A stretch of 64,000 nucleotides of DNA from Desulfosporosinus youngiae DSM 17734 (GCF_000244895.1 NZ_CM001441.1:1942226-2006225); one strand, 5' to 3'. Shown: positions 25,658 to 34,976, counted from the stretch's first letter. Notes: generated from the sequence alone by a model not told the origin. Program-made: numbers and translations.

Positions 25658-26635
25658 ATGTCTCAAAAAATCCTCATGCGCTTTCTGCGCATGATTACGC
25701 TGATGTTGGGCTTATCCATCCTGACATTTTGGTTAATCCATTTGTCTCCTATTGACCCTGTTAATGCCTATGCGGTAAGTGATACTTCGATGTCACAGGA
25801 ACAACTGGAAAAACTGAAGGAATACTGGGGGGTTGACAAATCTCCTGTGGAACAATATTTTTCCTGGGCAGGTGCTTTGCTGCACGGCGATTTTGGCATG
25901 TCCAAGCTGTATAGAGTCCCCGTTATGGACATTATTAAAAGCAGGGCTATGACCTCCTTCGCCCTCATGGGCACAGCATGGCTGCTGTCCGGTGTTTTCG
26001 GTTATATACTGGGAGCGGTGGCCGCCATCAAACGGGGCAAGCTGCTGGACCGTTTCATTAAATGGTACAGTTATGTTCTGGTTTCTATTCCCACCTTTTT
26101 GCTGGCTTTAATTTTACTGCTGGTTTTTGCAGTCTGGTTGGAAATGTTTCCAATCGGCTTGACAAAACCCATTGGCTTAGTGGATGCCGACGTTACCTGG
26201 GCGGACCGCCTCCGCCATTTCATTCTCCCTGCCTTGACTTTAAGCCTTTTAGGCGTTGCCAATATCGCCATGCATACCAGGGAAAAAATGATCGATATCC
26301 TCAATACGGAATACGTTACCTTTGCCAGAGCACGAGGAGAAACAACCTGGGAAATTTTTAAAAACCATGGTTTCCGCAACTCCATTATCCCGGCTATTTC
26401 CATTCAGTTTGCTTATTTCAGTGAATTATTCGGCGGTTCCGTTTTGGCGGAGCAGGTATTTGCTTACCCGGGATTGGGCAGCACCCTGACCACCGCCGGC
26501 TTAAAAGGAGATCTTCCTCTGCTGCTGGGAATTATTTTAATTGCTTCCGTGTTTGTGTTTGTTGGCAATTTTATTGCGGACATCTTAAATACCATTGTCG
26601 ACCCGCGGATTAAAAGGGGGGATATAAGATGCTAG
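25658..26635 (+). CDS. ABC transporter permease, DppB/NikB type
   Basis: About 325 residues with six hydrophobic segments. The typical first segment carries FLRMITLMLGLSILTFWLIH, and the conserved cytoplasmic loop (TEYVTFARARGETTWEIFKN) is the EAA motif that contacts the ATPases. ATG 25658 follows GGAGG at 25643-25647. A GTG at 25652 is a less well-spaced alternative. It overlaps the next permease gene by 7 bases. It forms the membrane channel together with the following gene. Confidence 0.88.
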   Translation: MSQKILMRFLRMITLMLGLSILTFWLIHLSPIDPVNAYAVSDTSMSQEQLEKLKEYWGVDKSPVEQYFSWAGALLHGDFGMSKLYRVPVMDIIKSRAMTSFALMGTAWLLSGVFGYILGAVAAIKRGKLLDRFIKWYSYVLVSIPTFLLALILLLVFAVWLEMFPIGLTKPIGLVDADVTWADRLRHFILPALTLSLLGVANIAMHTREKMIDILNTEYVTFARARGETTWEIFKNHGFRNSIIPAISIQFAYFSELFGGSVLAEQVFAYPGLGSTLTTAGLKGDLPLLLGIILIASVFVFVGNFIADILNTIVDPRIKRGDIRC

Positions 26636-27498
26636 AGCAATTAGGAAGGAAAGAGGATGTTCTTCTTGACACAGGAAAAACAGGCAATGCCCGCAAAAAG
26701 ATCCTTTGGATGATTGGCTTTTCCGTCTGCCTGATCGGTTTTATCCTTATTCTCAGCTTTATTTTAAGCAATGACAATCTTCGTGTAAACAATACCAGCA
26801 AGAATCTTATGCCAAGCTTGCAACATTTGTTTGGCACGGATTGGCTGGGCCGGGATATGTTTACCCGAACGATGAAAGGGCTGCGGCTGTCCCTGGCCGT
26901 TGGAATTTTTGCTACGGTCATCAGTGTTGCTGTGGCCACCCTTCTCGGAACTGCGGCAGCCATATTCGGTAAAAAAATAGATGAAGTGATTTCCTGGCTC
27001 ATTGACCTCTTCATCGGTATGCCTCACCTGATCTTCATGATTTTAATCTGTTATATCGTGGGCGGGGGGATACGGGGCATCGTCATCGGCGTAGCCATGA
27101 CCCACTGGACCTCACTGGCCAGGGTGGTACGGGCCGAAGTCCTGCAGATAAAAAGTGCGGAATACATCCAACTATCCCAAAGCTATGGTAAGTCTGCCTG
27201 GTATATTGCCAGAAAACATGTCATGCCTTCTGTGTTTCCACAAATCATGATTGGATCGTTCTTAATGTTTCCTCATGTCATCCTGCATGAGGCTGCTCTC
27301 ACTTTTTTAGGCTTTGGGCTGTCGCCGCAAACGCCGGCTGTGGGGATTATTCTGTCCGAAGCCATGAGCCATCTTTCTACAGGCCAATGGTGGCTGATCC
27401 TGTTCCCGGGAATTCTGTTGATTCTTGTGGCCAAGAGCTTTGATAATATTGGCGAACAACTAAGAATTTTGCTGGACCCGGCCAGCTCCAACGAATAG
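26629..27498 (+). CDS. ABC transporter permease, DppC/NikC type
   Basis: A 289-residue protein with an N-terminal cytoplasmic segment, a first hydrophobic helix (IGFSVCLIGFILILSFIL), the family's FGTDWLGRDMFTRTMKG motif, and an EAA loop near SAEYIQLSQSYGKS. A GGGGGG site precedes the ATG, which overlaps the upstream stop region. It pairs with the DppB-type permease. Confidence 0.88.
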   Translation: MLEQLGRKEDVLLDTGKTGNARKKILWMIGFSVCLIGFILILSFILSNDNLRVNNTSKNLMPSLQHLFGTDWLGRDMFTRTMKGLRLSLAVGIFATVISVAVATLLGTAAAIFGKKIDEVISWLIDLFIGMPHLIFMILICYIVGGGIRGIVIGVAMTHWTSLARVVRAEVLQIKSAEYIQLSQSYGKSAWYIARKHVMPSVFPQIMIGSFLMFPHVILHEAALTFLGFGLSPQTPAVGIILSEAMSHLSTGQWWLILFPGILLILVAKSFDNIGEQLRILLDPASSNE

Positions 27499-27510
27499 GA
27501 GGTAGGAATC

Positions 27511-28323
27511 ATGCTTAAAACAGCGCAACCGTTATTGAAAGTGGAAAACTTGTCCATTGGGTTTTCCCAATACTTTAGAGGAACTCAAAAACGTGTCATT
27601 CAGCCCATTTCCAATCTTCAGGTGGATATTGAGGCGGGGGAGATCGTTGCGGTTCTGGGGGCCAGCGGCTCAGGGAAAAGCCTGCTGGCCCATGCCATCC
27701 TGGGCATTCTCCCTACCAATGCCATCTGCTCCGGCAGTATTATATATCGTGGGGAAGAGTTAACTGAAAAGCGCAAAGCGGGACTGCGGGGCCGGGAAAT
27801 TTCGTTTATCCCTCAGTCGGTGAATTATCTGGATCCCCTGATGCCCATGGGAAGGCAGGTTCAGATCGGATTGGATAAACAAAGTGCCCAGGAAAAGCAG
27901 CAAAGGCTGTTTGCCCATTACGGATTAAAGGAAAGCGACGGCAAACTATATCCCCATGAATTATCCGGAGGGATGCTGCGCAGGGTGTTGTTTGCCACCA
28001 GTGTCAGAGAGGGGGTAAAGCTGGTCATAGCCGATGAGCCAACTCCCGGCATCCATCCCCAGGCCCTGGCAGAAATTCTCAAGCAGCTGCGGCAGTTTGC
28101 CCGGGAGGGTGCCGGGGTCATGCTCATCACCCATGACATCATGTCCGCGGTTAAAATTGCGGATCGCGTTGCTGTGATTAACGACGGGCAGACCATAGAG
28201 GTCTCCCAGGTATCCGCCTTTTCCGGAACGGGGGAACAGTTGAAAACAGACTATGCCAGAAGATTATGGCGGGCCTTGCCGCAAAATGGTTTTACGTACC
28301 GGGAATTGGGGTGGGAAGCATAA
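27511..28323 (+). CDS. ABC transporter ATP-binding protein, NikD/OppD type
   Basis: A 270-residue ATPase with Walker A GASGSGKSL, signature LSGGMLRRVLFA and Walker B LVIADEPTPGIHP. It lacks the C-terminal oligopeptide-binding cysteine motif of long OppD proteins, so it resembles the shorter NikD group. GGAGGT precedes the ATG. The stop codon overlaps the start of the next ATPase gene in TAATG. Confidence 0.87.
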   Translation: MLKTAQPLLKVENLSIGFSQYFRGTQKRVIQPISNLQVDIEAGEIVAVLGASGSGKSLLAHAILGILPTNAICSGSIIYRGEELTEKRKAGLRGREISFIPQSVNYLDPLMPMGRQVQIGLDKQSAQEKQQRLFAHYGLKESDGKLYPHELSGGMLRRVLFATSVREGVKLVIADEPTPGIHPQALAEILKQLRQFAREGAGVMLITHDIMSAVKIADRVAVINDGQTIEVSQVSAFSGTGEQLKTDYARRLWRALPQNGFTYRELGWEA

Positions 28324-28925
28324 TGGCTTTGAGGGGAGAGAACCTGGGGGTTTATTATAAAAAGGATCAGTGGATTTTTAAGAACATGAACATCAAGGTA
28401 TCACCTGGTCAAGTCCTTGGTTTATCCGGATACAGCGGCTGCGGGAAAACGACGCTGGCCAGAATTTTAGCCGGATATATAGTACCTCAGACCGGCAGGG
28501 TGAGCGTGGATTCTAAGCCTTTGGCCTCAAAAGGTTTTCGCCCGGTCCAATTAATCTATCAGCACCCGGAAAAGGCCATCAATCCCCGCTGGAAAATGGA
28601 CGATGTACTAACCGAAACCTATTCCCCTTCCCAGGATATTTTGGATGCTTTCGGTATCCGGGAGGATTGGCGGAAGCGATGGCCCATTGAGCTCTCCGGC
28701 GGAGAGCTGCAGAGGTTTTGTATTGTGCGTGCTTTGAACCCAAACACGCGCTATATTATTGCCGACGAAATGACTACTATGCTGGATGCTATTACCCAGG
28801 CCAGGATCTGGCATGTTTTTCTCGATATTTGCCAAAGCAGAAAGATCGGTCTTATTGTGGTCAGCCATGAGATCAGCCTTCTGAACCGCCTGTGTGACCA
28901 GGTGGTTCAAGTGGGGAATAGGTGA
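28323..28925 (+). CDS. ABC transporter ATP-binding protein, NikE/OppF type
   Basis: A 200-residue ATPase with Walker A GYSGCGKTT, signature LSGGELQRFCIVRAL and Walker B YIIADEMTTMLDA. Here the usual DEPT is DEMT, a common variant in this family. ATG 28323 overlaps the preceding TAA. It is short for OppF (about 300 residues), so this half-ATPase is close to minimal. It completes the transporter and is followed by a bidirectional terminator. Confidence 0.85.
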   Translation: MALRGENLGVYYKKDQWIFKNMNIKVSPGQVLGLSGYSGCGKTTLARILAGYIVPQTGRVSVDSKPLASKGFRPVQLIYQHPEKAINPRWKMDDVLTETYSPSQDILDAFGIREDWRKRWPIELSGGELQRFCIVRALNPNTRYIIADEMTTMLDAITQARIWHVFLDICQSRKIGLIVVSHEISLLNRLCDQVVQVGNR

Positions 28926-28952
28926 GATAACCTTTGGACGAGGATGCTTGGT

Positions 28953-28986
28953 AAAGAGGGTGGCCTGATTTCAGGCCACCCTCTTT
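28953..28986. terminator. Bidirectional terminator between convergent operons
   Basis: A 16-base perfect stem (AAAGAGGGTGGCCTGA with its complement) and a 2-base loop. It carries A and T tracts on opposite sides and so can end both the transporter operon and the minus-strand kinase gene. Confidence 0.85.
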
Positions 28987-28995
28987 ATGCAGTGC

Positions 28996-30306
28996 TTAGA
29001 TGAGCGGAAAAGCAAGTTGAATTGTGAATCGATGATCTTTTTGCTCATAACTAAACCGCCCCTGATGCAGAAGCATGATTTTTTGACAATTATTTAAGCC
29101 AAGCCCTGCTTGGGGAGCAGGTTCCAGGGAATTCCGGATATGATTTTCAAAAACGAAAACCAGCTCGCCGGGGCCAATTGTACTATGCAGCCGAACGGGA
29201 TGGGCAGGGTCAGCGTACTTTTGAACGTTGGAGAGCATATTGTCAAATATTCTCTGAATCATGCCGGCGTCCACTTTGATCGTCCCCCCAGGCAGTTCAA
29301 TAGCAGGGGAAACAGTAAAGCCGCTCTGTTCCAATAAATAGATATACTCATGGATTATCTCACTCAAGGCTTTGGGAGCAGGGTAATGTTTTAATTCAAT
29401 TTCCTTATAATCGTTGGTGGATATGAAAAAATAGTCAAACAGATGGTTAATTAAGTCTTTAATTTGCAGGGCCCGCTGTTTACATTTGAGAAGGAAAGGA
29501 CTCTCCTTAGCAGGGATGCCTTCACCCTCCAGTACCTCCAGATAACCGATTAAGGCCGTAAGAGGAGTGCGGAGATCATGAGAAACACCGGCCATCAATG
29601 TGTTGGTGGCCACTCTGACCCGTTCAGCGTAGTCTTCCCGCGCGATGACCGCTTTGCGCATTTCATCAATTTCCTGTGCCAGAGAGGCCAGCTCATCGTT
29701 GCCCTTGATGGTAATCGGGTAATGGAGATCGCCGCCTTCTAAAATTCTTATTTCCTTTTCCAAGGTATTGATATAAGATACCTTTTTATGGATGAAAAAG
29801 ACCATGATGGAAATAAAAGTGAGGAAGAAGAGCAGCAAATTGAAGTAAGTCGTATAGTCTAGATAACGGTGTTCAAAAAAATCCTTGATATAAACTTCCG
29901 CGGTTCCCTCCGGGAAAATCAATACATATTTGTTATGCCATAGATAAAAGTCGGGAAACTTGGGCTGGCTGGGAAAGGTAAAGCTGGGTGACAGGGTATG
30001 GGAACTATAGACCAGCATAGAGTCGTGATAAATCACGATCTCCGTTAATTCATTTCCCCGCATCCAGTGATCCAGCTCGGAGAGTTCCGACAAAGAGATG
30101 TTGTTGTCTTGGATATACTGCCGCAGGCTGTTTATTTTTTTCTCAATGTGAGCGGAAATCACCTCCGGCTTTTTACAATAATCATAGATGAGGCCCCGGG
30201 ATAGGTACTGCAGACCGATAAAAAGCAAAGCAGAAGCAAGACATGCCAAAACAGCCGTTATCATCAAGGTTCGGGACAGCTTATATTCACGGTTTACTTT
30301 ATTCAA
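28996..30306 (-). CDS. Membrane sensor histidine kinase
   Basis: A 436-residue protein with two transmembrane helices (about 13-35 and 154-173) bracketing an extracytoplasmic sensor domain of about 115 residues. A HAMP linker follows (near 175-225), then HisKA with the phosphoacceptor H243 in VSHDLRTPLTALIGY, and a C-terminal HATPase domain. It overlaps the upstream regulator gene by 8 bases. The sensed signal is unknown, though the position opposite the transporter operon might hint at a link. Confidence 0.9.
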   Translation of the reverse strand: MNKVNREYKLSRTLMITAVLACLASALLFIGLQYLSRGLIYDYCKKPEVISAHIEKKINSLRQYIQDNNISLSELSELDHWMRGNELTEIVIYHDSMLVYSSHTLSPSFTFPSQPKFPDFYLWHNKYVLIFPEGTAEVYIKDFFEHRYLDYTTYFNLLLFFLTFISIMVFFIHKKVSYINTLEKEIRILEGGDLHYPITIKGNDELASLAQEIDEMRKAVIAREDYAERVRVATNTLMAGVSHDLRTPLTALIGYLEVLEGEGIPAKESPFLLKCKQRALQIKDLINHLFDYFFISTNDYKEIELKHYPAPKALSEIIHEYIYLLEQSGFTVSPAIELPGGTIKVDAGMIQRIFDNMLSNVQKYADPAHPVRLHSTIGPGELVFVFENHIRNSLEPAPQAGLGLNNCQKIMLLHQGRFSYEQKDHRFTIQLAFPLI

Positions 30307-30994
30307 TATAATACCCCTTTCCCCAAACAGTACGAATATATTGGGGATGGACTAAATCCTTCTCTAATTTTCTTCTCAGGTTTTTAATATGGACCATGAT
30401 CGTGTTGTTGGAAAGAGGAAGAAAGGGCTCCTGCCATATGTGTTCGTATATTTCTTTAGCAGCAAAAACCTTGCGGCGATTGAGCAATAAGAGTCGGAAC
30501 ACCTGATATTCCATGCTGGTCAGGGCAATTATTTCTCCTGAACGGGAGACGGCTCCCGTATCCAAATCCAGACATAAATCCCGGAGCCTGATTTCTTTTT
30601 TAGCGGCAGGCGCTTGCTTTTGATAGATTAGATATCGGCGCAGAAGGGCCTTTACCCTGGAAATTAGTTCGATTGAAGAAAAAGGTTTGACAAGATAATC
30701 GTCGCCACCGCAGGAAAATCCCTCGGCTTTATCCGCATCCTGGTTTTTGGCGGTCAGGAATAAAATGGGGATGGTGGTGACTTTCCGGATTTCCGAACAC
30801 AGCTCAAATCCGGATTTTTCCGGCAGCATAATATCCAGAATAGCTAAATCAACCGCAGGTGTAAGCCTTGCCAATGCGGTGTCTGCGTCGGCAGCTTCCT
30901 GCACCGCAAAGCCTTCTCTTTGCAGTAATATATGAATAATTTCCCGTATTTCAGGATCGTCGTCCACCACAAGAACGGTTGAGTTTTCCGGCAT
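30299..30994 (-). CDS. OmpR/PhoB-family response regulator
   Basis: A 231-residue protein. The receiver domain has the acidic pocket D11-D13, phosphoacceptor D54 in [13 protein letters not shown] and the conserved lysine in [10 protein letters not shown] winged-helix DNA-binding domain follows ([27 protein letters not shown]). It partners with the overlapping kinase gene. GGAGG lies about 7 bases before the start. Confidence 0.9.
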   Translation of the reverse strand: MPENSTVLVVDDDPEIREIIHILLQREGFAVQEAADADTALARLTPAVDLAILDIMLPEKSGFELCSEIRKVTTIPILFLTAKNQDADKAEGFSCGGDDYLVKPFSSIELISRVKALLRRYLIYQKQAPAAKKEIRLRDLCLDLDTGAVSRSGEIIALTSMEYQVFRLLLLNRRKVFAAKEIYEHIWQEPFLPLSNNTIMVHIKNLRRKLEKDLVHPQYIRTVWGKGYYIE

Positions 30995-31009
30995 AGTACC
31001 CTCCTCCTG

Positions 31010-31190
31010 AAAGATATCCTTGTACTCTTTCTACATTGCTGTTCCTTGCCAACTCATCCACCAGCTTATCCAGGTAACAACGGATGATTTCATTAACTTC
31101 TGCTTTCGTACGTTCTTTTTTCTCCGCTTTTGCAACATAAAGGGGATAGACGTTTGCGACACTCATGGCATAGATTCGCTGTTTGGTCAT
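31010..31190 (-). pseudogene. DUF2200 gene with internal deletion
   Basis: The minus-strand frame reads [20 protein letters not shown], continuing to EVNEIIR, and then jumps to [12 protein letters not shown]. In the intact DUF2200 family about 50 residues with the conserved WLTGYD part lie between these. The deletion keeps the frame. The tail runs into the regulator gene. It is a decayed copy rather than a working gene. Confidence 0.7.
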
Positions 31191-31204
31191 GACCAATCCC
31201 TCGC

Positions 31205-31255
31205 TTTTGATTTATAGTATCACTAATCATCATCAGGTTCAAAGAAATGGGCTGT
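31205..31255 (+). repeat. 50-base repeat shared with 23277-23327
   Basis: Second copy of the repeat beginning TTTGATTTATAGTATCACTA. See the entry at 23277. Confidence 0.6.
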
Positions 31256-31749
31256 GCGAAAATAATGCAGATTTCTAAAGTGACAGAGCCACAAACATTT
31301 GAAGAAAGCAGCAACTAGCAAGCCGGAACTGGACCTGGCCAGGCAGCGGATCAAGTGGCAGGCTCAGTGGCTGGGGGAACTTTAGAACAATATCCTGATG
31401 GGGAGGAAGAATAAGCATATAACGCCGTAGACTGCGACAGCGCCCTTGTTGTTCCCCATGACGAGAAGTGGATAGAAAGGCAGCTTTAAGAGCTGCCTTT
31501 TCCCATACTTGGGACAGAATCTCTCAAAACTGTGATAATTTATTTGGTGATTGAGACAATTGCGAGACATTGTAACCAAGCTGAAAGGTGATTTTCCTCT
31601 CAGCTTGGGTTGCTTTTGTCAATTTTAAGGCTCCCTGTCTCTATTGCTGGCTAAGGGTTTTTTACTTTTTTTCAATGTCCTGGAAGGAAATAAGGAATTC
31701 AGGTGGAAAAACTAAAGGTTAACTCGAAAAAAAGAATAAAAGGATGATT
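31256..31749 (+). other. Intergenic stretch with partial R2 repeat and two hairpins
   Basis: Bases 31380-31425 resemble the first third of the R2 repeat. A hairpin with AAAGGCAGCT arms and a 5-base loop lies at 31476-31501, and a second with AACCAAGCTGA arms at 31574-31617 is followed by T-rich DNA. Both look like terminators. No gene is supported. Confidence 0.5.
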
Positions 31750-32391
31750 ATGCTTATGATGAGAGAAATTTCATACAACGCTGTAAAAGACAGCCTCAAA
31801 ACCGGGGATCTGATTTTATTCCATGGCGTTCAAACCACAAGTAAGCTGATCGAATTGATTGAATGGTCATACTGGTCACACGTAGGTATGGTTGTTTTAC
31901 CCCAGGACATCGGTCTGACGGTTGAAGGTCCTCTGTTTTGGGAGTCAACAGCCTCCGGTGACGGCCTGACGGATTACCTGACAGGCCAACCTAAAGTAAA
32001 CGGCCCCATGCTCGTAGCACTGCAAGATCGGATCGGCGTGGATGTCAAGCAACATTACGATACGCATTTTCTGGTCAAATATCTGAACCGCTCGCTACAG
32101 CAACGGGAGCTGGCAGCACTGAAGGATTTCATGAATAAAGTTCATGACCGGGGCTTTCCATCGGCTGAAAACGCCTTGAAATACTACATAGACGGCAGAT
32201 CTTTTAATAAACCGGCTCCCGATACGGAAGTGTTCTGCAGTGAATTAACGGCAGAGACCTTCATGGCGTTGGGCTTCATCTCTCAGGACTACGTACCTAA
32301 CGGGTATTGCCCCGATGACTTTAACAAAGGCGATAACATACCTGTCTTGCAGCCTTTTTACTTTACTAACGGGGCCAGACTGAATAAGTAG
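31750..32391 (+). CDS. Papain-like YiiX/C92-family protein
   Basis: About 213 residues. LKTGDLILFHG opens a circularly permuted NlpC/P60-like fold. WSYWSHVGMVVL supplies the histidine and EVFCSELTAETFMALG supplies the nucleophile cysteine. These are the catalytic pair of the YiiX/YaeF group of permuted papain-like enzymes, thought to be amidases or lipid-acting thiol hydrolases. ATG 31750 fits an AAAGGA site better than the ATG at 31744. Only 2 bases separate its stop from the next ORF's ATG, so it is probably co-transcribed with the diguanylate cyclase. Confidence 0.75.
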   Translation: MLMMREISYNAVKDSLKTGDLILFHGVQTTSKLIELIEWSYWSHVGMVVLPQDIGLTVEGPLFWESTASGDGLTDYLTGQPKVNGPMLVALQDRIGVDVKQHYDTHFLVKYLNRSLQQRELAALKDFMNKVHDRGFPSAENALKYYIDGRSFNKPAPDTEVFCSELTAETFMALGFISQDYVPNGYCPDDFNKGDNIPVLQPFYFTNGARLNK

Positions 32392-32393
32392 AG

Positions 32394-34244
32394 ATGGATA
32401 GTATGAAAAAGAAAATCGCAGCGCTCTGCGCAATTCTGGCGCTGATTATCCTTTTACCTGCGGCGTTGTTTTTCAAGACAGCAACTGCCGTCCAGCCACC
32501 CAAGCCCAGCAACGGTGTGCTAGACTTAAGCAATTGGTCTTTCGAGAAGGATGGAGTTGTCAGTTTAGCCGGTACCTGGTCCTTTTACTTCAATCGGTTT
32601 CTGACCCACGAAGACTTTGTGCAGGGCCATGACCTTCTGTCGACTCCAACCCCTCTTCAAATACCCAGCACCGTAAAGAGTATGGAGGGCGTCAAGCCAT
32701 TTGCGGACAACAAATTCTACGGCACTCTGAGGCTGGTTATAAAACTGCCTGAAGGCAAGCAAACCTATGGCCTGAGAACAGATATCATCCTGACATCCTT
32801 TAAACTTTACATTGACGGCAACCTGCAGGGTGAAGTGGGCAAAGTCGGAACCAGCGGGGAGAATAGCCTTCCTTATTACAATATCCTCACCACCTATTTT
32901 AATCCGGAAAGTAATGAAGTGGAGCTCATTTATCATACAGCGGATTTTACAGCCCAAGATTGTACCATGGTGGCACCCAAAATCGGCTTGGCTGCCCAGA
33001 TTTCCCGGGAAGGACAGTTGGGCTTAGGCCGGGATCTGTTCCTCTTTGGTATGCTGCTCATCATGGCCATCTATCATTTTGGCCTGTACATTATGCGGAC
33101 AAAGGATCGGGCACCCTTGTTTTTCGGAGTTTTTTGTCTCTTGTTTGCACTCCGCATGTTATTGGTGGGAGAGCGGTTTTTGCCAAGTCATTGGCAGCTG
33201 AGTTTTTTTGTATACGGGCGGATGGCTTATTTATCTGTGTTTATTGGTTTCTCAGCTTTGTGCGGATTCTTGCATTATGCTTTGGCCGGCCTGCTGGCCC
33301 GATGGTTCGTGAGAATCAGTATTGCTCTGGGATTGCTGTCCGCTGTTTTCATCCTCTGGGTTCCTTACAGTTCTGCCGACAGGCTATTGATGATTTATGC
33401 TGTCCCGGCAATTGTCTTATTAGGCTATGCCATGATGCGTTTGGTTATTGGCACCTGGCAGGGGGTTCCGTTCGCCAGAATCGTCTTGCTGGGTTTCGCT
33501 GTTTTAGGGGCTACCTTTATCAATGATTTTATTTACCAAATCACCCTGGCCAATACTCCTTCCCTGATTCCCCTCGGTGTGGCAGTCTTTACCTTTACCC
33601 AGGCTTATACCTTGTCGGCCAGATTTTCCGGTGCCTTTACCAGGGCTGAGCAGCTCACTGTGGAGAATAAAGCTATTTTGGCAGATCTTAAGTATATGAA
33701 CACTAAGCTTGAATCCCTGGTTCAGGAACGGACTGCCGATTTAGAGAATGCTCTGAAGGAAATGGAAGTCATGTCTAAAACAGATTATCTGACCAAATTA
33801 CCGAACAGACGGTCGGCCTTTACCAAAATCAAGGAGCTTATTGAACAGAAAAGGGACTTTTACATTTGCCTGGCGGATATTGATCATTTTAAAGAGATTA
33901 ACGATCAGTACGGGCATGTTAAAGGGGACGAAATCCTGGTGCTGTTATCAGGAATACTAAGCACAGCCATTGGCGACTGTGGTTTTGTCGGCCGCTGGGG
34001 CGGCGAGGAATTCCTGATAGTCTTGGAGACGGCGCAATTGGATTCAATTCCGGACAAGTTTAATGAGATTCGCAGAGCTGTGGAGGAATACCGGTACCCA
34101 GACATCGGCAAAGAAATTACTATGACCTTTGGCTTATGCCAATACCGGGAAAACTCTTCCTTGGACATTCTGATCGCCAAGTCCGATGAGGCTCTCTATC
34201 GGGGTAAAATGGCCGGAAGAAACCGGTGTATTATTGCTGTGTAA
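32394..34244 (+). CDS. 7TM-DISM receptor diguanylate cyclase
   Basis: About 616 residues. A signal/anchor helix is followed by a beta-rich extracellular 7TMR-DISMED2-like domain to near residue 200, a seven-helix membrane domain (near 215-405), a coiled-coil segment (TVENKAILADLKYMNTKLES) and a C-terminal GGDEF domain with GRWGGEEF near 533-540. The GGEEF active-site motif is canonical for cyclic-di-GMP synthesis. The RxxD inhibitory site is not obvious. ATG 32403 is an alternative start. The likely role is to sense an outside ligand and control motility or surface growth. Confidence 0.88.
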   Translation: MDSMKKKIAALCAILALIILLPAALFFKTATAVQPPKPSNGVLDLSNWSFEKDGVVSLAGTWSFYFNRFLTHEDFVQGHDLLSTPTPLQIPSTVKSMEGVKPFADNKFYGTLRLVIKLPEGKQTYGLRTDIILTSFKLYIDGNLQGEVGKVGTSGENSLPYYNILTTYFNPESNEVELIYHTADFTAQDCTMVAPKIGLAAQISREGQLGLGRDLFLFGMLLIMAIYHFGLYIMRTKDRAPLFFGVFCLLFALRMLLVGERFLPSHWQLSFFVYGRMAYLSVFIGFSALCGFLHYALAGLLARWFVRISIALGLLSAVFILWVPYSSADRLLMIYAVPAIVLLGYAMMRLVIGTWQGVPFARIVLLGFAVLGATFINDFIYQITLANTPSLIPLGVAVFTFTQAYTLSARFSGAFTRAEQLTVENKAILADLKYMNTKLESLVQERTADLENALKEMEVMSKTDYLTKLPNRRSAFTKIKELIEQKRDFYICLADIDHFKEINDQYGHVKGDEILVLLSGILSTAIGDCGFVGRWGGEEFLIVLETAQLDSIPDKFNEIRRAVEEYRYPDIGKEITMTFGLCQYRENSSLDILIAKSDEALYRGKMAGRNRCIIAV

Positions 34245-34278
34245 GGCTGGTTTCACAACCTCAGATGATTGTGTAGAA

Positions 34279-34380
34279 ATGGATAAGTCACAAAGCAGGG
34301 GAGGAGGGGGCAGAGCATTGCTGAAAGCCAAACTGATGCTGGTTACCGCCTCCGCCGGCTATGGAAAAACCACTGACGTC
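34279..34380 (+). pseudogene. MalT/LuxR-type regulator, Walker A fragment
   Basis: The frame reads LLKAKLMLVTASAGYGKTTD, the P-loop opening of MalT-like STAND transcription activators. It then enters the R2 repeat, so only about 34 codons survive. Confidence 0.6.
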
Positions 34381-34501
34381 CTGAAACATATCCTGATTGG
34401 GAGAAAGAATAGGCATATAACAACAAAGGCTTTCCCGAGATTTATTTCTCCCGGGGAAGCCTTTGTCTCATTGGAGGTCGGCATAGTAAGAATTTAAATA
34501 G
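34381..34501 (+). repeat. R2 repeat with internal hairpin, copy 2
   Basis: Near-identical to 18366-18493. The hairpin arms here are AAAGGCTTTCCCGAGA-like and TCCCGGGGAAGCCTTT-like. The palindrome of the TACGCGCGTA family begins only 12 bases later. Confidence 0.75.
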
Positions 34502-34512
34502 TCAGTTTTTCG

Positions 34513-34558
34513 GGCATGTACCAAGAATCTTACGCGCGTAAGATTCTTGGTACATGCC
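34513..34558. repeat. Perfect 46-base palindrome, TACGCGCGTA family, copy 3
   Basis: Arms are exact reverse complements around TACGCGCGTA. The outer arm is GGCATGTACCAAGAATCT, so one base of the arm differs from copies 2 and 4 with a matching change on the other side. Confidence 0.9.
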
Positions 34559-34604
34559 AGGAGAAGGTTGTCACTCTTGCCAGGTTAATTCAGTTGTATG
34601 ACAG

Positions 34605-34712
34605 CTATTTTATTTCTTGCTCCAGATCAGAAAACAAATCGGAGTCAAAAAATTCCCGTACACTGATTCCGAATCCGTCGCATAGTTTCTTAATAGTTAC
34701 AATTCCCGCATT
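34605..34712 (-). pseudogene. XRE regulator, C-terminal fragment
   Basis: The minus-strand frame reads NAGIVTIKKLCDGFGISVRE then FFDSDLF and ends LEQEIK before TAG. This is the last helix and tail of a Cro/C1-type repressor (TIxKICDGLGIxxxEFF). The first half of the domain is missing. Confidence 0.65.
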
Positions 34713-34750
34713 GTAAATAAATTAATGGCGGGGCAGAAGGAGATTTTAGC

Positions 34751-34938
34751 ATGGGAAAAATATCTCTGGATGAAAGGCTGAGAAGAGAAACAGAAAAGCT
34801 GCACAAGCTTGTTGAGGAAGCCATAAAAAAGGCATCCCGATCATACAGGATGAGGCAGTTATGACACAGAACCGCAAAGTTGATGCCTTGGTGGTCAGAA
34901 TACAAAGAGAGCTGGGGCATCCCATGAGCAGGAAGTAA
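34751..34938 (+). pseudogene. Spo0E-like aspartyl-phosphate phosphatase with a one-base frameshift
   Basis: ATG 34751 with AAGGAG at 34737-34742 opens MGKISLDERLRRETEKLHKL. After a run of six A at 34825-34830 the homologous frame shifts, and the remainder reads GIPIIQDEAVMTQNRKVDAL then VVRIQRELGHPM. NRKVDALV replaces the family's SQELDxLI signature. Adding one A restores a 62-codon gene of normal length. It would encode a phosphatase that removes phosphate from Spo0A. A sequencing slip in the A-run, or slippage during expression, would also fit. Confidence 0.65.
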
Positions 34939-34976
34939 GATATCGAAATGAATAGCTTATTTTTTTCATGAAACAG

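Noticed and set aside
24838-25659. 273-codon ORF antisense to the substrate-binding protein
   Set aside because: A long shadow frame caused by codon bias. The sense gene has a lipobox and family motifs.
32960-33526. 188-codon plus-strand ORF inside the diguanylate cyclase gene
   Set aside because: It is in another frame of a well-supported membrane-protein gene and has no start site.
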